Origin: Dehalococcoidia bacterium UBA1222
GTDB lineage: Bacteria; Chloroflexota; Dehalococcoidia; Dehalococcoidales; UBA1222
Direction: 5' to 3'
NCBI GenBank assembly: GCA_002309415.1
Contig: DBXC01000006.1
Span: forward strand, 216,002-280,001
DNA length: 64,000 nucleotides
Each line of letters starts with the position of its first letter. Position 1 is the stretch's first letter. Made by a program: the position numbers and the translations under genes. This document shows positions 37,323 through 45,867 of the stretch, piece by piece. Under the pieces are notes generated by a model. It searched no databases and had not been told where the DNA came from. It saw nothing but the letters and a program-made list of their open reading frames with translations.

Positions 37323-38498
37323 CTAACCTCTCACTCCGTAGATTTCGTAAGGTGCGATATCTGAAGTCTTAGCCAGAGCTTCACCGTGTTCGACGATATT
37401 GATGAAGTCATAATCGTGGATATCGCGACCACCGATACCGCCGATGATGCTGACTACTTTAGGTTTGACTTCTTTGTTGTAGAGACCAGCTTTGATTTCA
37501 GAAGCAACAGGTCCAGCAGGACCACCGGTGGAAAGAGCTCGATCAAGTACGATGAGTGTCTTGGCATCTTTTACTGCTTCGTAAATATCATCAAAGGGGA
37601 AAGGTCTCCAGAGTCGGAGTCGGACGAGACCGACTTTCTTGCCCTGCTCTCTCATCTGATCGACAGCGGTCATAGCGGTCTCAGAGAAAGAACCCATGGT
37701 GAATAACAGGGTCTCAGCGCCTTCGGTCTTATAAGTCTCGACAGGCTTGTAGCCACGGCCGAACTTCTGTTCGAATTCATTCCAGACTTCGACAATCTTC
37801 TTCTGTGAATTAACGAGAGCCATGTGATGTGCCCAGCGTGCTTCGGTGAACAAAGGAGGAGTTGCGAAGTCACCCATAGCAACGGGCTTATCAGGATTAA
37901 GACGATATTTGTAATCAAAATTGGGGAGGAAATCTTTAACCTCTTCTTCTTCAGGGAAGATGATAGGTTCAATAACATGAGAGAGATGGAAACCATCAAG
38001 GTTGATCATAAAAGGAAGTAAAACAGAAGGATCTTCTGCGATCTTGAAGGAACAGATCGTCATATCAACTGCTTCCTGACCATTCTCAACAAAGACCTGA
38101 ATCCAACCGGTATCTCGGCAGCTCATAACATCGGAGTGATCGCCCCAGATGCTGAGAGGAGCAGAAACAGCTCGGTTGGCAACTGCCATGACAATGGGAA
38201 GACGCATGCCGGAGGCAACATAGAGGACTTCGTGCATGAGTTCGAGACCCTGGCTGGCAGTAGCAGTGAAAGTACGGGCACCGGCAGCGGCAGAACCGAG
38301 GCAGGCGCTCATAGCGGAATGTTCAGATTCAACAGGAATATATTCGGCATCCAATTCGCCGTTTGCGACGAGATCAGCGATATGTTCAACGATATGTGTC
38401 TGCGGAGTGATAGGATAAGCAGCAACGACATCGACATCGCACATTTTTACTGTATCTGCGACCGCGATAGATGACTCAATACCTACTCGTTTAGCCAT
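37323..38498 (-). CDS. porA: Pyruvate:ferredoxin oxidoreductase, alpha subunit
   Basis: 391 residues. AYPITPQTHIVE and ESEHSAMSACLGSAAAGART are the conserved pyrimidine-binding motifs; TATASQGLELMHEVL follows. The C-terminal domain (GSFSETAMTAVDQMREQG...) completes the fold. Its start overlaps the porD stop by one base. Confidence 0.95.
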   Translation of the reverse strand: MAKRVGIESSIAVADTVKMCDVDVVAAYPITPQTHIVEHIADLVANGELDAEYIPVESEHSAMSACLGSAAAGARTFTATASQGLELMHEVLYVASGMRLPIVMAVANRAVSAPLSIWGDHSDVMSCRDTGWIQVFVENGQEAVDMTICSFKIAEDPSVLLPFMINLDGFHLSHVIEPIIFPEEEEVKDFLPNFDYKYRLNPDKPVAMGDFATPPLFTEARWAHHMALVNSQKKIVEVWNEFEQKFGRGYKPVETYKTEGAETLLFTMGSFSETAMTAVDQMREQGKKVGLVRLRLWRPFPFDDIYEAVKDAKTLIVLDRALSTGGPAGPVASEIKAGLYNKEVKPKVVSIIGGIGGRDIHDYDFINIVEHGEALAKTSDIAPYEIYGVRG

Positions 38499-38788
38499 TA
38501 TGCTTCATCCTCCATAGTGATCACATATGCGGGACATTCGGTAGCACAGATGCCGCAGCCTTTGCAGTGATAGAGATCAGCTTCAAAACAGCCGTCAGCA
38601 TTCTTATTAATGCAGCCTTCAGGACAGAAGAGCTGACAGACACCGCACTTGATGCAGCGCTCGAATTTATAAGTAGGACGCTGGCTTCTCCAGTCACCGG
38701 TCTTATAAGATACGGCATTACCGGGTTCGGTAACGATGCAGCCAGGTTCCAATTCTTGCCAAGTCAATTCAAATTCTGATTTAGACAT
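38498..38788 (-). CDS. porD: Pyruvate:ferredoxin oxidoreductase, delta (ferredoxin) subunit
   Basis: 96 residues from the ATG at 38788 (GGAG seven bases upstream); longer reading is possible but poor. Two [4Fe-4S] motifs: CIKCGVCQLFCPEGC and CKGCGICATECPAY. Overlaps the porG stop by eight bases. Confidence 0.93.
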   Translation of the reverse strand: MSKSEFELTWQELEPGCIVTEPGNAVSYKTGDWRSQRPTYKFERCIKCGVCQLFCPEGCINKNADGCFEADLYHCKGCGICATECPAYVITMEDEA

Positions 38789-39350
38789 TTGCAGGCTCCA
38801 TGATGATGGTTTCTTGGTAAGCACGTTTCATTGCGTTGTAGTTCTTTTCAGCCAACTTTCCGAATCGCTTGTTCAAAGGTTCTTCCAATGAAGCGATATC
38901 AACGATTCCGGTAGCCTTGAGGAGAGCACCAAGCATGGTGGTGTTAACGATAATGACACCTAAAGTCTCATGGGCAACGACATTAGCGTTGATATAAGCG
39001 ACTCGATACTTAGCTCTGATCTCTGCAGGAATAACTTCAGGATCCGGAGTGTTGACGATGACAGTGCCACCGGGTTTAAGACCTGCAGCAAAGTTCACGA
39101 TAGAAATAAGGCCAGGATCCAATACCATTACGATATCGGGTTCCTTGATCTCCGCTCGATTGCGGATCTGATTTGGCGAAATTCTGACGAAGGCCTGTAC
39201 AGGAGCGCCTCTTCGTTCAGGGCCGAAGCCTGGCATTGCCTGTGCATACTTGCCTTCATTGATGGCGGAAGAAGCCAAGAGTTCTGCTGAAGTAACAGCG
39301 CCCTGACCGCCACGGCCATGCATACGGATTGCAATGATTTCCTTGTTTAT
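38781..39350 (-). CDS. porG: Pyruvate:ferredoxin oxidoreductase, gamma subunit (probable AUA start)
   Basis: 189 residues if started at the ATA at 39350. HGRGGQGAVTSAELLA and MPGFGPERRGAPVQAFVRIS are PorG signatures. The first ATG downstream (39323, residue 10 here) would remove the first beta strand and has no ribosome site; the ATG upstream (39401) is inside tRNA-Arg. GGGAGG lies exactly seven bases before ATA. No ATG, GTG or TTG is in frame between. First gene of porG-D-A-B and the sfrBA-like genes. Confidence 0.88.
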   Translation of the reverse strand: MNKEIIAIRMHGRGGQGAVTSAELLASSAINEGKYAQAMPGFGPERRGAPVQAFVRISPNQIRNRAEIKEPDIVMVLDPGLISIVNFAAGLKPGGTVIVNTPDPEVIPAEIRAKYRVAYINANVVAHETLGVIIVNTTMLGALLKATGIVDIASLEEPLNKRFGKLAEKNYNAMKRAYQETIIMEPANV

Positions 39351-39372
39351 CTCTCTACCTCCCTCTAAATTA

Positions 39373-39444
39373 CGTCCCTGGGGAGAGTCGAACTCCCGCA
39401 CTCGGCTCCGGAGGCCGACGCTCTATCCACTGAGCTACAGGGAC
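39373..39444 (-). tRNA. tRNA-Arg (anticodon CCG)
   Basis: Minus strand: acceptor GTCCCTG/CAGGGAC, D arm GCTC...GAGC, anticodon arm TCGGC-CTCCGGA-GCCGA with CCG, T arm GGGAG-TTCGACT-CTCCC. CCA is not encoded. It ends 22 bases before the proposed porG start and begins 31 bases after the permease gene, so it is embedded in a same-strand array. Confidence 0.95.
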
Positions 39445-39475
39445 AAGCTATATTTCAACCTAATTGGCGTAAAAA

Positions 39476-40831
39476 CTAAACATACCTAATGATTACGTAA
39501 GCCATACATACACCGAGTGTGATGATGGTCGCGGGAATCGATGCCTTGAGATAAGTCTTCCAACGGATAGGCTGATACTCTCTCTCACAGATGGAAGTAC
39601 CGACGACGTTAGCAGAAGCACCGATAGGAGTGGCGTTGCCACCGATGTCAGTACCGAGAGCGAGAGTATATGCCAAAGTATGCAGATCGAAACCTGCAGT
39701 AACAGACAATGTCTTGATTACCGGGACCATGGTGGCTGCCAAAGGAATGTTGTCGACAATACCAGAGAAGAATGCCGACAGCCACAGAATGATCGCAATA
39801 GCGATGATGATATTGTCGCCGGACAAAGTGCTGATGAGATCAGAGATCTTATCAAGTACGCCAGTCTGCTCAAGACCGCCTACGACGATGAAAAGACCAA
39901 TGAAGAACAGGATGGTCAGCCAGTCTACCTTCTTAAGTAGTGGCCAGGCCTTGTGAATATTTGTCAGAAGAGTGAGTGCAGCAGCGGCAGTACCGATGAA
40001 TGCAACAGACCAGCCGAGCTGACCGTGTAATACAAGAGCGACAACCATGAGAACGAAGATGGAAGTAGCGATAGCAAAAGCAGGTTTGCTCTTGATTGCT
40101 TCAGACGGCTGAGGATAGACGATGTCTGAAGTGTTGTCATTGGCGACAGACAATTCTTTACGATACATGAGGAAGAAGAACGCGACCATGATGATCATGC
40201 TGATCCATACGATGAGACCAGTGTTCTTGAAGAAGTCCATGAAAGTATAACCGAATGCTGTACCGATAATGATATTAGGAGGATCTCCGCTCATAGTGGC
40301 AGCGCCGCCGAGGTTAGAAGCAAAGATCTCTGAAATGATCATAGGAATAGGATTGAATTTGAGGAGTCGCGCAAGTTCGATGGTTACGGCAGCCAAGAAA
40401 AGGATAACAGTGATGCTATCGATGAACATAGCAAGGAAAGCACTCATGATCATGAATACGAGGAACAAAGGAATGACCTTGTATTTGACCTTCTTGGCAA
40501 GGAAGAGACAGAGCCATCGGAAGAATCCGGCGTCTCCAAGGCCTTCAACCATGATCATCATACCTGTGATAAAGATAATGGTAGCCCAGTTGATACCAGT
40601 AGTAGATTCAGAGTGAGATGAACCCGGGAACCAGAAGACCTTCTCTGCAATAGATGAAAAATTCAAAGTGCTCCAAATAGCATCAGAGCTGTGCATTACT
40701 ATGAGGAAGGTAACAATGATGGTCAGGGCAGCACCAACGAGGGCCGGAATACAGCGATGCATCTTGCCAGAAATGATGGCAGCAAACATCAATACGAATA
40801 TAACGATTGCAACAATCTGCGCAATACTCAT
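39476..40831 (-). CDS. ArsB/SLC13-type anion or ion permease
   Basis: 451 residues from the ATG at 40831 (GGAGAG upstream). About 11-12 hydrophobic segments. Conserved SAFLAMFIDSITVILFL, NLGGAATMSGDPPNII and, in the second half, FFSGIVDNIPLAATMVPV and DIGGNATPIGASANVVG, the paired re-entrant motifs of the ion transporter superfamily. Substrate unclear; NhaD/ArsB/citrate types are all possible. It lies just before tRNA-Arg and the por operon. Confidence 0.85.
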   Translation of the reverse strand: MSIAQIVAIVIFVLMFAAIISGKMHRCIPALVGAALTIIVTFLIVMHSSDAIWSTLNFSSIAEKVFWFPGSSHSESTTGINWATIIFITGMMIMVEGLGDAGFFRWLCLFLAKKVKYKVIPLFLVFMIMSAFLAMFIDSITVILFLAAVTIELARLLKFNPIPMIISEIFASNLGGAATMSGDPPNIIIGTAFGYTFMDFFKNTGLIVWISMIIMVAFFFLMYRKELSVANDNTSDIVYPQPSEAIKSKPAFAIATSIFVLMVVALVLHGQLGWSVAFIGTAAAALTLLTNIHKAWPLLKKVDWLTILFFIGLFIVVGGLEQTGVLDKISDLISTLSGDNIIIAIAIILWLSAFFSGIVDNIPLAATMVPVIKTLSVTAGFDLHTLAYTLALGTDIGGNATPIGASANVVGTSICEREYQPIRWKTYLKASIPATIITLGVCMAYVIIRYV

Positions 40832-40969
40832 AACTCTCTCCATCTTATAGCATGTAGCAGTCTATTTTAGCATACTTGATAAAAGAACAAGAACTGAGAA
40901 ACGTGATGAAACAAAACATTTTCTCTATGTTATAATTCTGTCATCTTTTTGATAGATAGAGGGAGAAAC

Positions 40970-42235
40970 ATGGTAGTTTCACTGAAATGTAATAACTGTG
41001 GTGGTCCCCTTACCTTCAGTCCGAAGTCTCAGAAATTCGTTTGCGATTATTGTCTGAGCGAATTCGAAGAATCAATGCTCACTCAGATTGCTGATGAGAA
41101 GAAAGAGCAAGATCTTGCCAATGCCAAGCAGAACTTCGCAACCAACACCGAGGGAGGCGAATTAACCACCGGTAAAGTCTACAAATGTTCAAGCTGCGGT
41201 GCCGAGATCATCGCAACAGATACTAAGGCAGCATCATTCTGCTACTACTGTCATAACCCCATCGTCTTCGCCAATAACATGACCGAAGACATGTGTCCTC
41301 AGTACATCATCCCCTTCCAGAAGTCCAAAGACGATATGATCCAGGATTTCTTCAAGTGGATCCATGCAAAGAGATATGTACCCAAGTCTTTCATCGACAA
41401 GACCTGTGTAGAAAAGGTCGTCGGTGTGTACTTCCCGTACTGGATCTCTGATCACGATCTTGATGGTTCCTTCGAAGGCGAAGGTCAGATCATTAAGACC
41501 TACGAGACCTCTGATGAAGAAGTCACAGAGACCAAATACTATAAGGTTGTCCGAGAAGGTCACGTTAAATTCAAGAACGTTCCCCGACTCGCTCTCAAAG
41601 ACTCCGACAAGAAGCTTGGATATGCCATCCTTCCGTTCAGATTCGATGCAAACAAGAACTTCAACATCGCCTATCTTTCCGGCTTCCAGGCTGAACGACG
41701 CGATGTGAACATCGAAGACATCAAGCAATCACTCTATTCCGAGGTCGAAGGTCTCATGAAACCTGCCCTCACCGCTGACTGCAAATACGACAAACTCGAA
41801 GGTAAGACCGTCTCTACCCACACCGATGATGCATACCGATACTTCATGCTTCCCGCCTGGGTACTCACATACAGAAGCAAAGGCACAACCTACTTCTATG
41901 AAATGAACGCTCAGACCGGCGAAGTCTGCGGTATCCTGCCCGTCAACACCGGCAAACTGACCGGAGACTCTTTCCTGATGTTCGTAGGTTTCTCTGCTTT
42001 ATTCTTCGGTATCTTCTATTTGATCGAGCACCAGATCAGCTGGATGCACTTCGTAATTCCGTTTATCGTTTCTCTAATCATCGTGATCATGTTCCACAAG
42101 AGCGTGACCAGCAAGTACAAGATGAAGGGAAGTCAGTACGAATATCACTGGGGCTCCAACAACGAGACCACACTCACCAACAGCGTCGATCTCTATCTGC
42201 GCACCAAGGTCTCCAGAAAGAGCAAGAAAGACTAA
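40970..42235 (+). CDS. Zinc-ribbon membrane protein, unknown
   Basis: 421 residues from the ATG at 40970 (AGGGAG five bases upstream). Two N-terminal zinc ribbons: CNNCGG with CDYC (residues ~8-28), and CSSCGA with CYYC (~75-97). A long soluble domain of beta character follows. Two hydrophobic segments near the C terminus (FLMFVGFSALFFGIFYLI and FVIPFIVSLIIVIMF) anchor it. This replication/TFIIB-like ribbon plus anchor occurs widely in Clostridia; role unknown. -10 TATAAT at 40931 with an upstream TG. Confidence 0.75.
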   Translation: MVVSLKCNNCGGPLTFSPKSQKFVCDYCLSEFEESMLTQIADEKKEQDLANAKQNFATNTEGGELTTGKVYKCSSCGAEIIATDTKAASFCYYCHNPIVFANNMTEDMCPQYIIPFQKSKDDMIQDFFKWIHAKRYVPKSFIDKTCVEKVVGVYFPYWISDHDLDGSFEGEGQIIKTYETSDEEVTETKYYKVVREGHVKFKNVPRLALKDSDKKLGYAILPFRFDANKNFNIAYLSGFQAERRDVNIEDIKQSLYSEVEGLMKPALTADCKYDKLEGKTVSTHTDDAYRYFMLPAWVLTYRSKGTTYFYEMNAQTGEVCGILPVNTGKLTGDSFLMFVGFSALFFGIFYLIEHQISWMHFVIPFIVSLIIVIMFHKSVTSKYKMKGSQYEYHWGSNNETTLTNSVDLYLRTKVSRKSKKD

Positions 42236-42252
42236 ACCAGATTCACAGGATA

Positions 42253-42283
42253 AAAAAAGGCCGCACTGAAAGCGGCCTTTTTT
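42253..42283. terminator. Strong bidirectional terminator
   Basis: AAAAAAGGCCGC, 7-base loop, GCGGCC and T7. A strong intrinsic terminator for both the zinc-ribbon gene and the convergent cyclophilin gene. Confidence 0.95.
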
Positions 42284-42302
42284 ATTTATAAAAATGTAGT
42301 TT

Positions 42303-42842
42303 TTACTTTTCGATGATATCGACTGAGTCGATCAGGACATCATTGACCAGGATGGAATACTCGCCGGACATGGGATTGTATCTTGTCTGAGAAGTTGAGA
42401 TGTTCAGGACAGTAGTAAGTCCATCAGTGACTTTAGCGAACTGAGTATAGTAAGGATTGCGGTCGAGATACAGAGCATCAGGTCCGCTGCAAATGAAGAA
42501 CTGAGAACCATTGGTGTTAGGTCCGGCATTAGCCATAGCAACGATACCGATGTCATAAGAACGCTTTGTAGGAAGCTCATCATCGAAACGATAACCGGGA
42601 CCACCGGTGCCGTTACCCAAAGGATCGCCGGTCTGGATCATGAAGTTCTTGACGACACGATGGAACTTGATCCCGTTATAGAAACCATTCTTTGCAAGGA
42701 AGATGAAGTTATTAACGGTCTTGGGAGCGTCTTTGGTAAAGAATTCGAATGTGATATCCCCCATTGTGGTATGCAGGACTGCCGAATAATTTTTCTCGGT
42801 ATCGATCTGCATCTCGGGAGGATTCTGCCACTGCTGAGTCAT
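42303..42842 (-). CDS. Cyclophilin-type peptidyl-prolyl isomerase
   Basis: 179 residues, cytoplasmic (no signal peptide). FHRVVKNFMIQTGDP (catalytic Arg), GTGGPGYRFDDE and MANAGPNTNGSQFFI are cyclophilin signatures. Catalyses proline cis/trans isomerisation in folding proteins. Single gene, convergent with the zinc-ribbon gene. Confidence 0.95.
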   Translation of the reverse strand: MTQQWQNPPEMQIDTEKNYSAVLHTTMGDITFEFFTKDAPKTVNNFIFLAKNGFYNGIKFHRVVKNFMIQTGDPLGNGTGGPGYRFDDELPTKRSYDIGIVAMANAGPNTNGSQFFICSGPDALYLDRNPYYTQFAKVTDGLTTVLNISTSQTRYNPMSGEYSILVNDVLIDSVDIIEK

Positions 42843-42951
42843 TAGGGACCTCCGAAATTATTTTGATGATTTTATTGTAGAGAAATGAAAAAAATAATAA
42901 AAACGAGATAAAGAAATCAGTTAATTTAGGCATGATGTCAATTGAAAAGCA

Positions 42952-42981
42952 TTGACAACGCAAGAAACAAATCTGTATAGT
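42952..42981 (+). promoter_or_regulatory. Hydrogenase operon promoter
   Basis: Perfect TTGACA (42952-42957), 18-base spacer, TATAGT (42976-42981). Predicted start near 42988, about 90 bases before the first start codon. Confidence 0.75.
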
Positions 42982-42985
42982 AGTG

Positions 42986-43038
42986 TAGCATCATTAGGGG
43001 TGCTATGGCCCTAATGTATGCTATGGCGTTCTAGCATA
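42986..43038 (+). promoter_or_regulatory. Structured leader of the hydrogenase operon
   Basis: Two consecutive hairpins: CATTAGGG (42992-42999) with CCCTAATG (43009-43016), loop nine; and TATGCTA (43017-43023) with TAGCATA (43032-43038), loop eight. A TAGCAT at 42986-42991 can compete with 43032-43037 for ATGCTA at 43018-43023, giving two exclusive folds. GCTATGG occurs twice. No U tract follows, so control would be of translation, stability or protein binding. Confidence 0.5.
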
Positions 43039-43078
43039 GTCGTTGTATGACGAAAATAATGAAAGAAGGAGTATGCTG

Positions 43079-44044
43079 ATGACGCAAAAGGTAGATCCCA
43101 TTAACCTGATCTGGCTCCAGGCTCAGGGTTGTACGGGCGACACGATCTCTTTGATCTCTGCCCGAAATCCCTCGTTAGTGGACGTTATGACAGGCGTTCT
43201 CCCTGAAGTGGAAAACATCAACATCGTTTTCCACCACACAATCATGGCCCCTTGGGGTGAAGATTGTGTAAACATCCTCAAGGATGCAGCCGAAGGTAAG
43301 TACGATCCGTTCGTACTCGCAGTCGAAGGCTCCATCCCCAATGAAGCCGATGCTGCAAAGACCGGTGGTTACTATTGTTCCGTCGGTGAAGCTGAAGGCC
43401 ACCTCTACACTGCCAACGAAGTTATCGACATGCTGAAGCCTCGCGCTGCAGCCATGGTCGCTATCGGCGTCTGTGCATCATTCGGTGGTATCCCTGCAGC
43501 TAAACCCAATCCCACTGGCGCAGTCGGTCTCATGGAATACCTCGGCAAGAATTACAAGTCGACTCTCGGTCTTCCTGTAATCAACATCCCTGGTTGTCCT
43601 CCTCCGGGCGACAGCATCATCGAAGCCTTTGCCACTCTGGCTCTGGTCGTTCGTGGTGCATGTGCTGTCCCTGAACTCGACGAATACAATCGACCTAAGT
43701 TCCTCTATGGCGCTACCGCTCACGAGAACTGTCCTCGCTGTGGTTACCTCGCTGGTGGTAAGATGTCCCATCATTTCGGCGAACCGTATTGTATGGGCAT
43801 CATGGGCTGCAAAGGCCCTCACGCTCACTGCCCTGTTCCTAAGAACGGTTATGCAGAAGGCTTCGGTGGTTGTCCTAATGTCGGTTCACCTTGTATCGGT
43901 TGTACCGAACCTGAATTCCCAGATGGTTTCTACAGCCCGTTCTTGAAGAAGAACCCTGTTATGTTCTGGGTTGGTGAAGGTATCCTTGACAACCTCGGTA
44001 AGGTTAAAGCAACTCTCCACCGCTTTGTAAAGAGGAAGATTTAA
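43079..44044 (+). CDS. [NiFe] hydrogenase small subunit, actinobacterial (1h)-like
   Basis: 321 residues from the ATG at 43079 (AAGGAG seven bases upstream; the ATG at 43073 is too close). No Tat signal, so cytoplasmic. The proximal cluster motif reads GCTGD: Cys18, then Asp21 where most group 1 enzymes have Cys, followed by GVCASFGG and IPGCPP Cys. Distal cluster: HENC and CMGIMGC. Medial site: HAHC ... GGCPNVGSPCIGC, with an extra Cys suggesting [4Fe-4S]. The GGCPNVG pattern and the Asp ligand are those of group 1h hydrogenases. Confidence 0.9.
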   Translation: MTQKVDPINLIWLQAQGCTGDTISLISARNPSLVDVMTGVLPEVENINIVFHHTIMAPWGEDCVNILKDAAEGKYDPFVLAVEGSIPNEADAAKTGGYYCSVGEAEGHLYTANEVIDMLKPRAAAMVAIGVCASFGGIPAAKPNPTGAVGLMEYLGKNYKSTLGLPVINIPGCPPPGDSIIEAFATLALVVRGACAVPELDEYNRPKFLYGATAHENCPRCGYLAGGKMSHHFGEPYCMGIMGCKGPHAHCPVPKNGYAEGFGGCPNVGSPCIGCTEPEFPDGFYSPFLKKNPVMFWVGEGILDNLGKVKATLHRFVKRKI

Positions 44045-44048
44045 CATT

Positions 44049-45821
44049 ATGAAAAAGATTGATATTAGTATCGAACCTATGACTCGTCTTGAGGGTCACA
44101 TGGGTGCTTTCGCTACTGCTGATGCAGAAAGCGGAAAGTACGTTGATGCATATGTCTATGCAACAATGTTCCGTGGTCTCGAAGACATCTTGATCGGTCA
44201 TGAACCTGCTGATGCCATCTGGTTGGCACAACGAAGCTGCGGTGTATGTCCTACACCTCACGCTACTGCAGCAGTTCTTGCTACTGATATGGCCTATCAG
44301 GCCGCTCCTCCTCCTTTGGCCATCGCCCTCCGAAACATGGCATTCATGGCTGAAGAAGTTTATGACGGCGCTCTTGGTTGCGGTATCCTCGAAGGTCCTG
44401 ACTACTGTGAAGATATCGTCAAGAAGACCAACCCGGATCTCTGGGAAAAGGCTCAGGGTGCTGCCGCTCCTCACGCCAAAGAACATGGTTATGCAACCAT
44501 CGCTGAAATGATGACTGCATTGAACCCTGTTACCGGTTCCTTCTGGCTACGCTGTCTCGGCGCTGCAAAGACCGGTATCTCTATGGCTACCATTCTTTGT
44601 GCAAAGCATCCTCATCAGAACACCTTCGTTCCCGGCGGTATCGCCCGAACAGTTGAACTGAAGGCTCTTGAGCAGTACTATGCAATGCTCGCTACCGAAG
44701 TTTCCTTCACCAAGGAACTCGTACCTTTCATTGATGACCTTATTGATTTCTGTGCCGCCAACGGTCTGGCTGAAGTCGGTGAATTCCCCTTCAACTTCCA
44801 GAGCTGGGGCTGCTACGATGATCCCTATGCCTACAACGCAAAATATGCTGATATGGGCAAATGGGGCCTCAAGCGAAAGCTTCCTCCTGGCATCGTAATC
44901 GATGGCAAACTCGTCACCAATGATCTTATCGAAATGAACGTCGGCGTTCAGGAAACCGTCACCCGATCTTACTACAATGACACTCCTAAAGCTGAGTTCC
45001 CCACCGATCCTTGTAAGAACCCTCTTACCAAAGATCATCCTTGGAACGAATCCACCAAGCCCTATGCCGCCAAGGCAATGGACTTCGAAAACAAATACAC
45101 CTGGGCCAAGACTCCTCGCTGGTTAGACTGGAAACAGCGAGTTGACGGCGGTACTCACGTACTCTGCGCCAATCCTATCGCCCGAATGTATGTCGCTGCT
45201 ATCAGCAAGGATAAGGAAGAATCCACTGGTGCTTCCGTTAAATTCACCCTTCCTCAGGGCACTGTCGCCGGTTCCCGAATCGCCGACCCTGTCACCATGG
45301 AATGGAAGATCCCTGCCAAGAACAACACTCTCGAACGTGTTCGAGCTCGTGCATACTATCATGCATATTCTGCATACTGGGCTTATCTCCAGACTCTCCA
45401 GGCCCTCGAAATGGTCAAGAAAGGCGAAACCAAAGTTTGGAACGCCTACAAGAAACCTAAAGAAGGCTTCGGTGTTGGTATGGTCGAAGGTATGCGCGGT
45501 GGCGTTGCCCACTGGGTAGTCATGCAGAAGGGTCTGATCCATCGCTATCAGATCATGACTCCTACCGCATGGAACATCTCACCTCGTGACGATCAGAACA
45601 GACCTGGTCCTTACGAAGCATCCATCATCAACTCCAAGATCACCGAACCTGTCAATGGTGAAAAGATTACCGGTATCGACGTAGTCCGAACTATTCATAG
45701 CTATGATCCTTGTCTGGGTTGTACAGTTCAGATCTTCAATCCTGAAGATCAGCTCGTCGCTACTCATGAACTCAGCCACATCCACGCAGACGACGTTTTC
45801 GAACGTGAATTTGGCGAATAG
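44049..45821 (+). CDS. [NiFe] hydrogenase large (catalytic) subunit
   Basis: 590 residues. Carries the Ni-Fe(CN)2CO site that splits or forms H2. MTRLEGH at the N terminus, L1 motif RSCGVCPTPH (Cys64, Cys67, His71) and L2 motif DPCLGC (Cys555, Cys558). After the last ligand comes TVQ-IFN: Gln561 stands where His or Arg precedes the usual cleavage site, leaving a 29-residue tail (ending REFGE) to be removed by the protease two positions downstream in the operon. Starts four bases after the small subunit. No cytochrome b or other partner gene follows. Confidence 0.95.
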   Translation: MKKIDISIEPMTRLEGHMGAFATADAESGKYVDAYVYATMFRGLEDILIGHEPADAIWLAQRSCGVCPTPHATAAVLATDMAYQAAPPPLAIALRNMAFMAEEVYDGALGCGILEGPDYCEDIVKKTNPDLWEKAQGAAAPHAKEHGYATIAEMMTALNPVTGSFWLRCLGAAKTGISMATILCAKHPHQNTFVPGGIARTVELKALEQYYAMLATEVSFTKELVPFIDDLIDFCAANGLAEVGEFPFNFQSWGCYDDPYAYNAKYADMGKWGLKRKLPPGIVIDGKLVTNDLIEMNVGVQETVTRSYYNDTPKAEFPTDPCKNPLTKDHPWNESTKPYAAKAMDFENKYTWAKTPRWLDWKQRVDGGTHVLCANPIARMYVAAISKDKEESTGASVKFTLPQGTVAGSRIADPVTMEWKIPAKNNTLERVRARAYYHAYSAYWAYLQTLQALEMVKKGETKVWNAYKKPKEGFGVGMVEGMRGGVAHWVVMQKGLIHRYQIMTPTAWNISPRDDQNRPGPYEASIINSKITEPVNGEKITGIDVVRTIHSYDPCLGCTVQIFNPEDQLVATHELSHIHADDVFEREFGE

Positions 45822-45867
45822 TCATTAGCATACTCACTGATTGATATAGATAAGGGCACATTAAAAA

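Noticed and set aside
39351..39401. porG start at the upstream ATG (39401)
   Set aside because: That codon lies inside the tRNA-Arg T arm; translation from there would read tRNA sequence.
43079..45821. Membrane-bound respiratory uptake hydrogenase
   Set aside because: No Tat motif, no C-terminal anchor helix on the small subunit and no cytochrome b gene in the operon.
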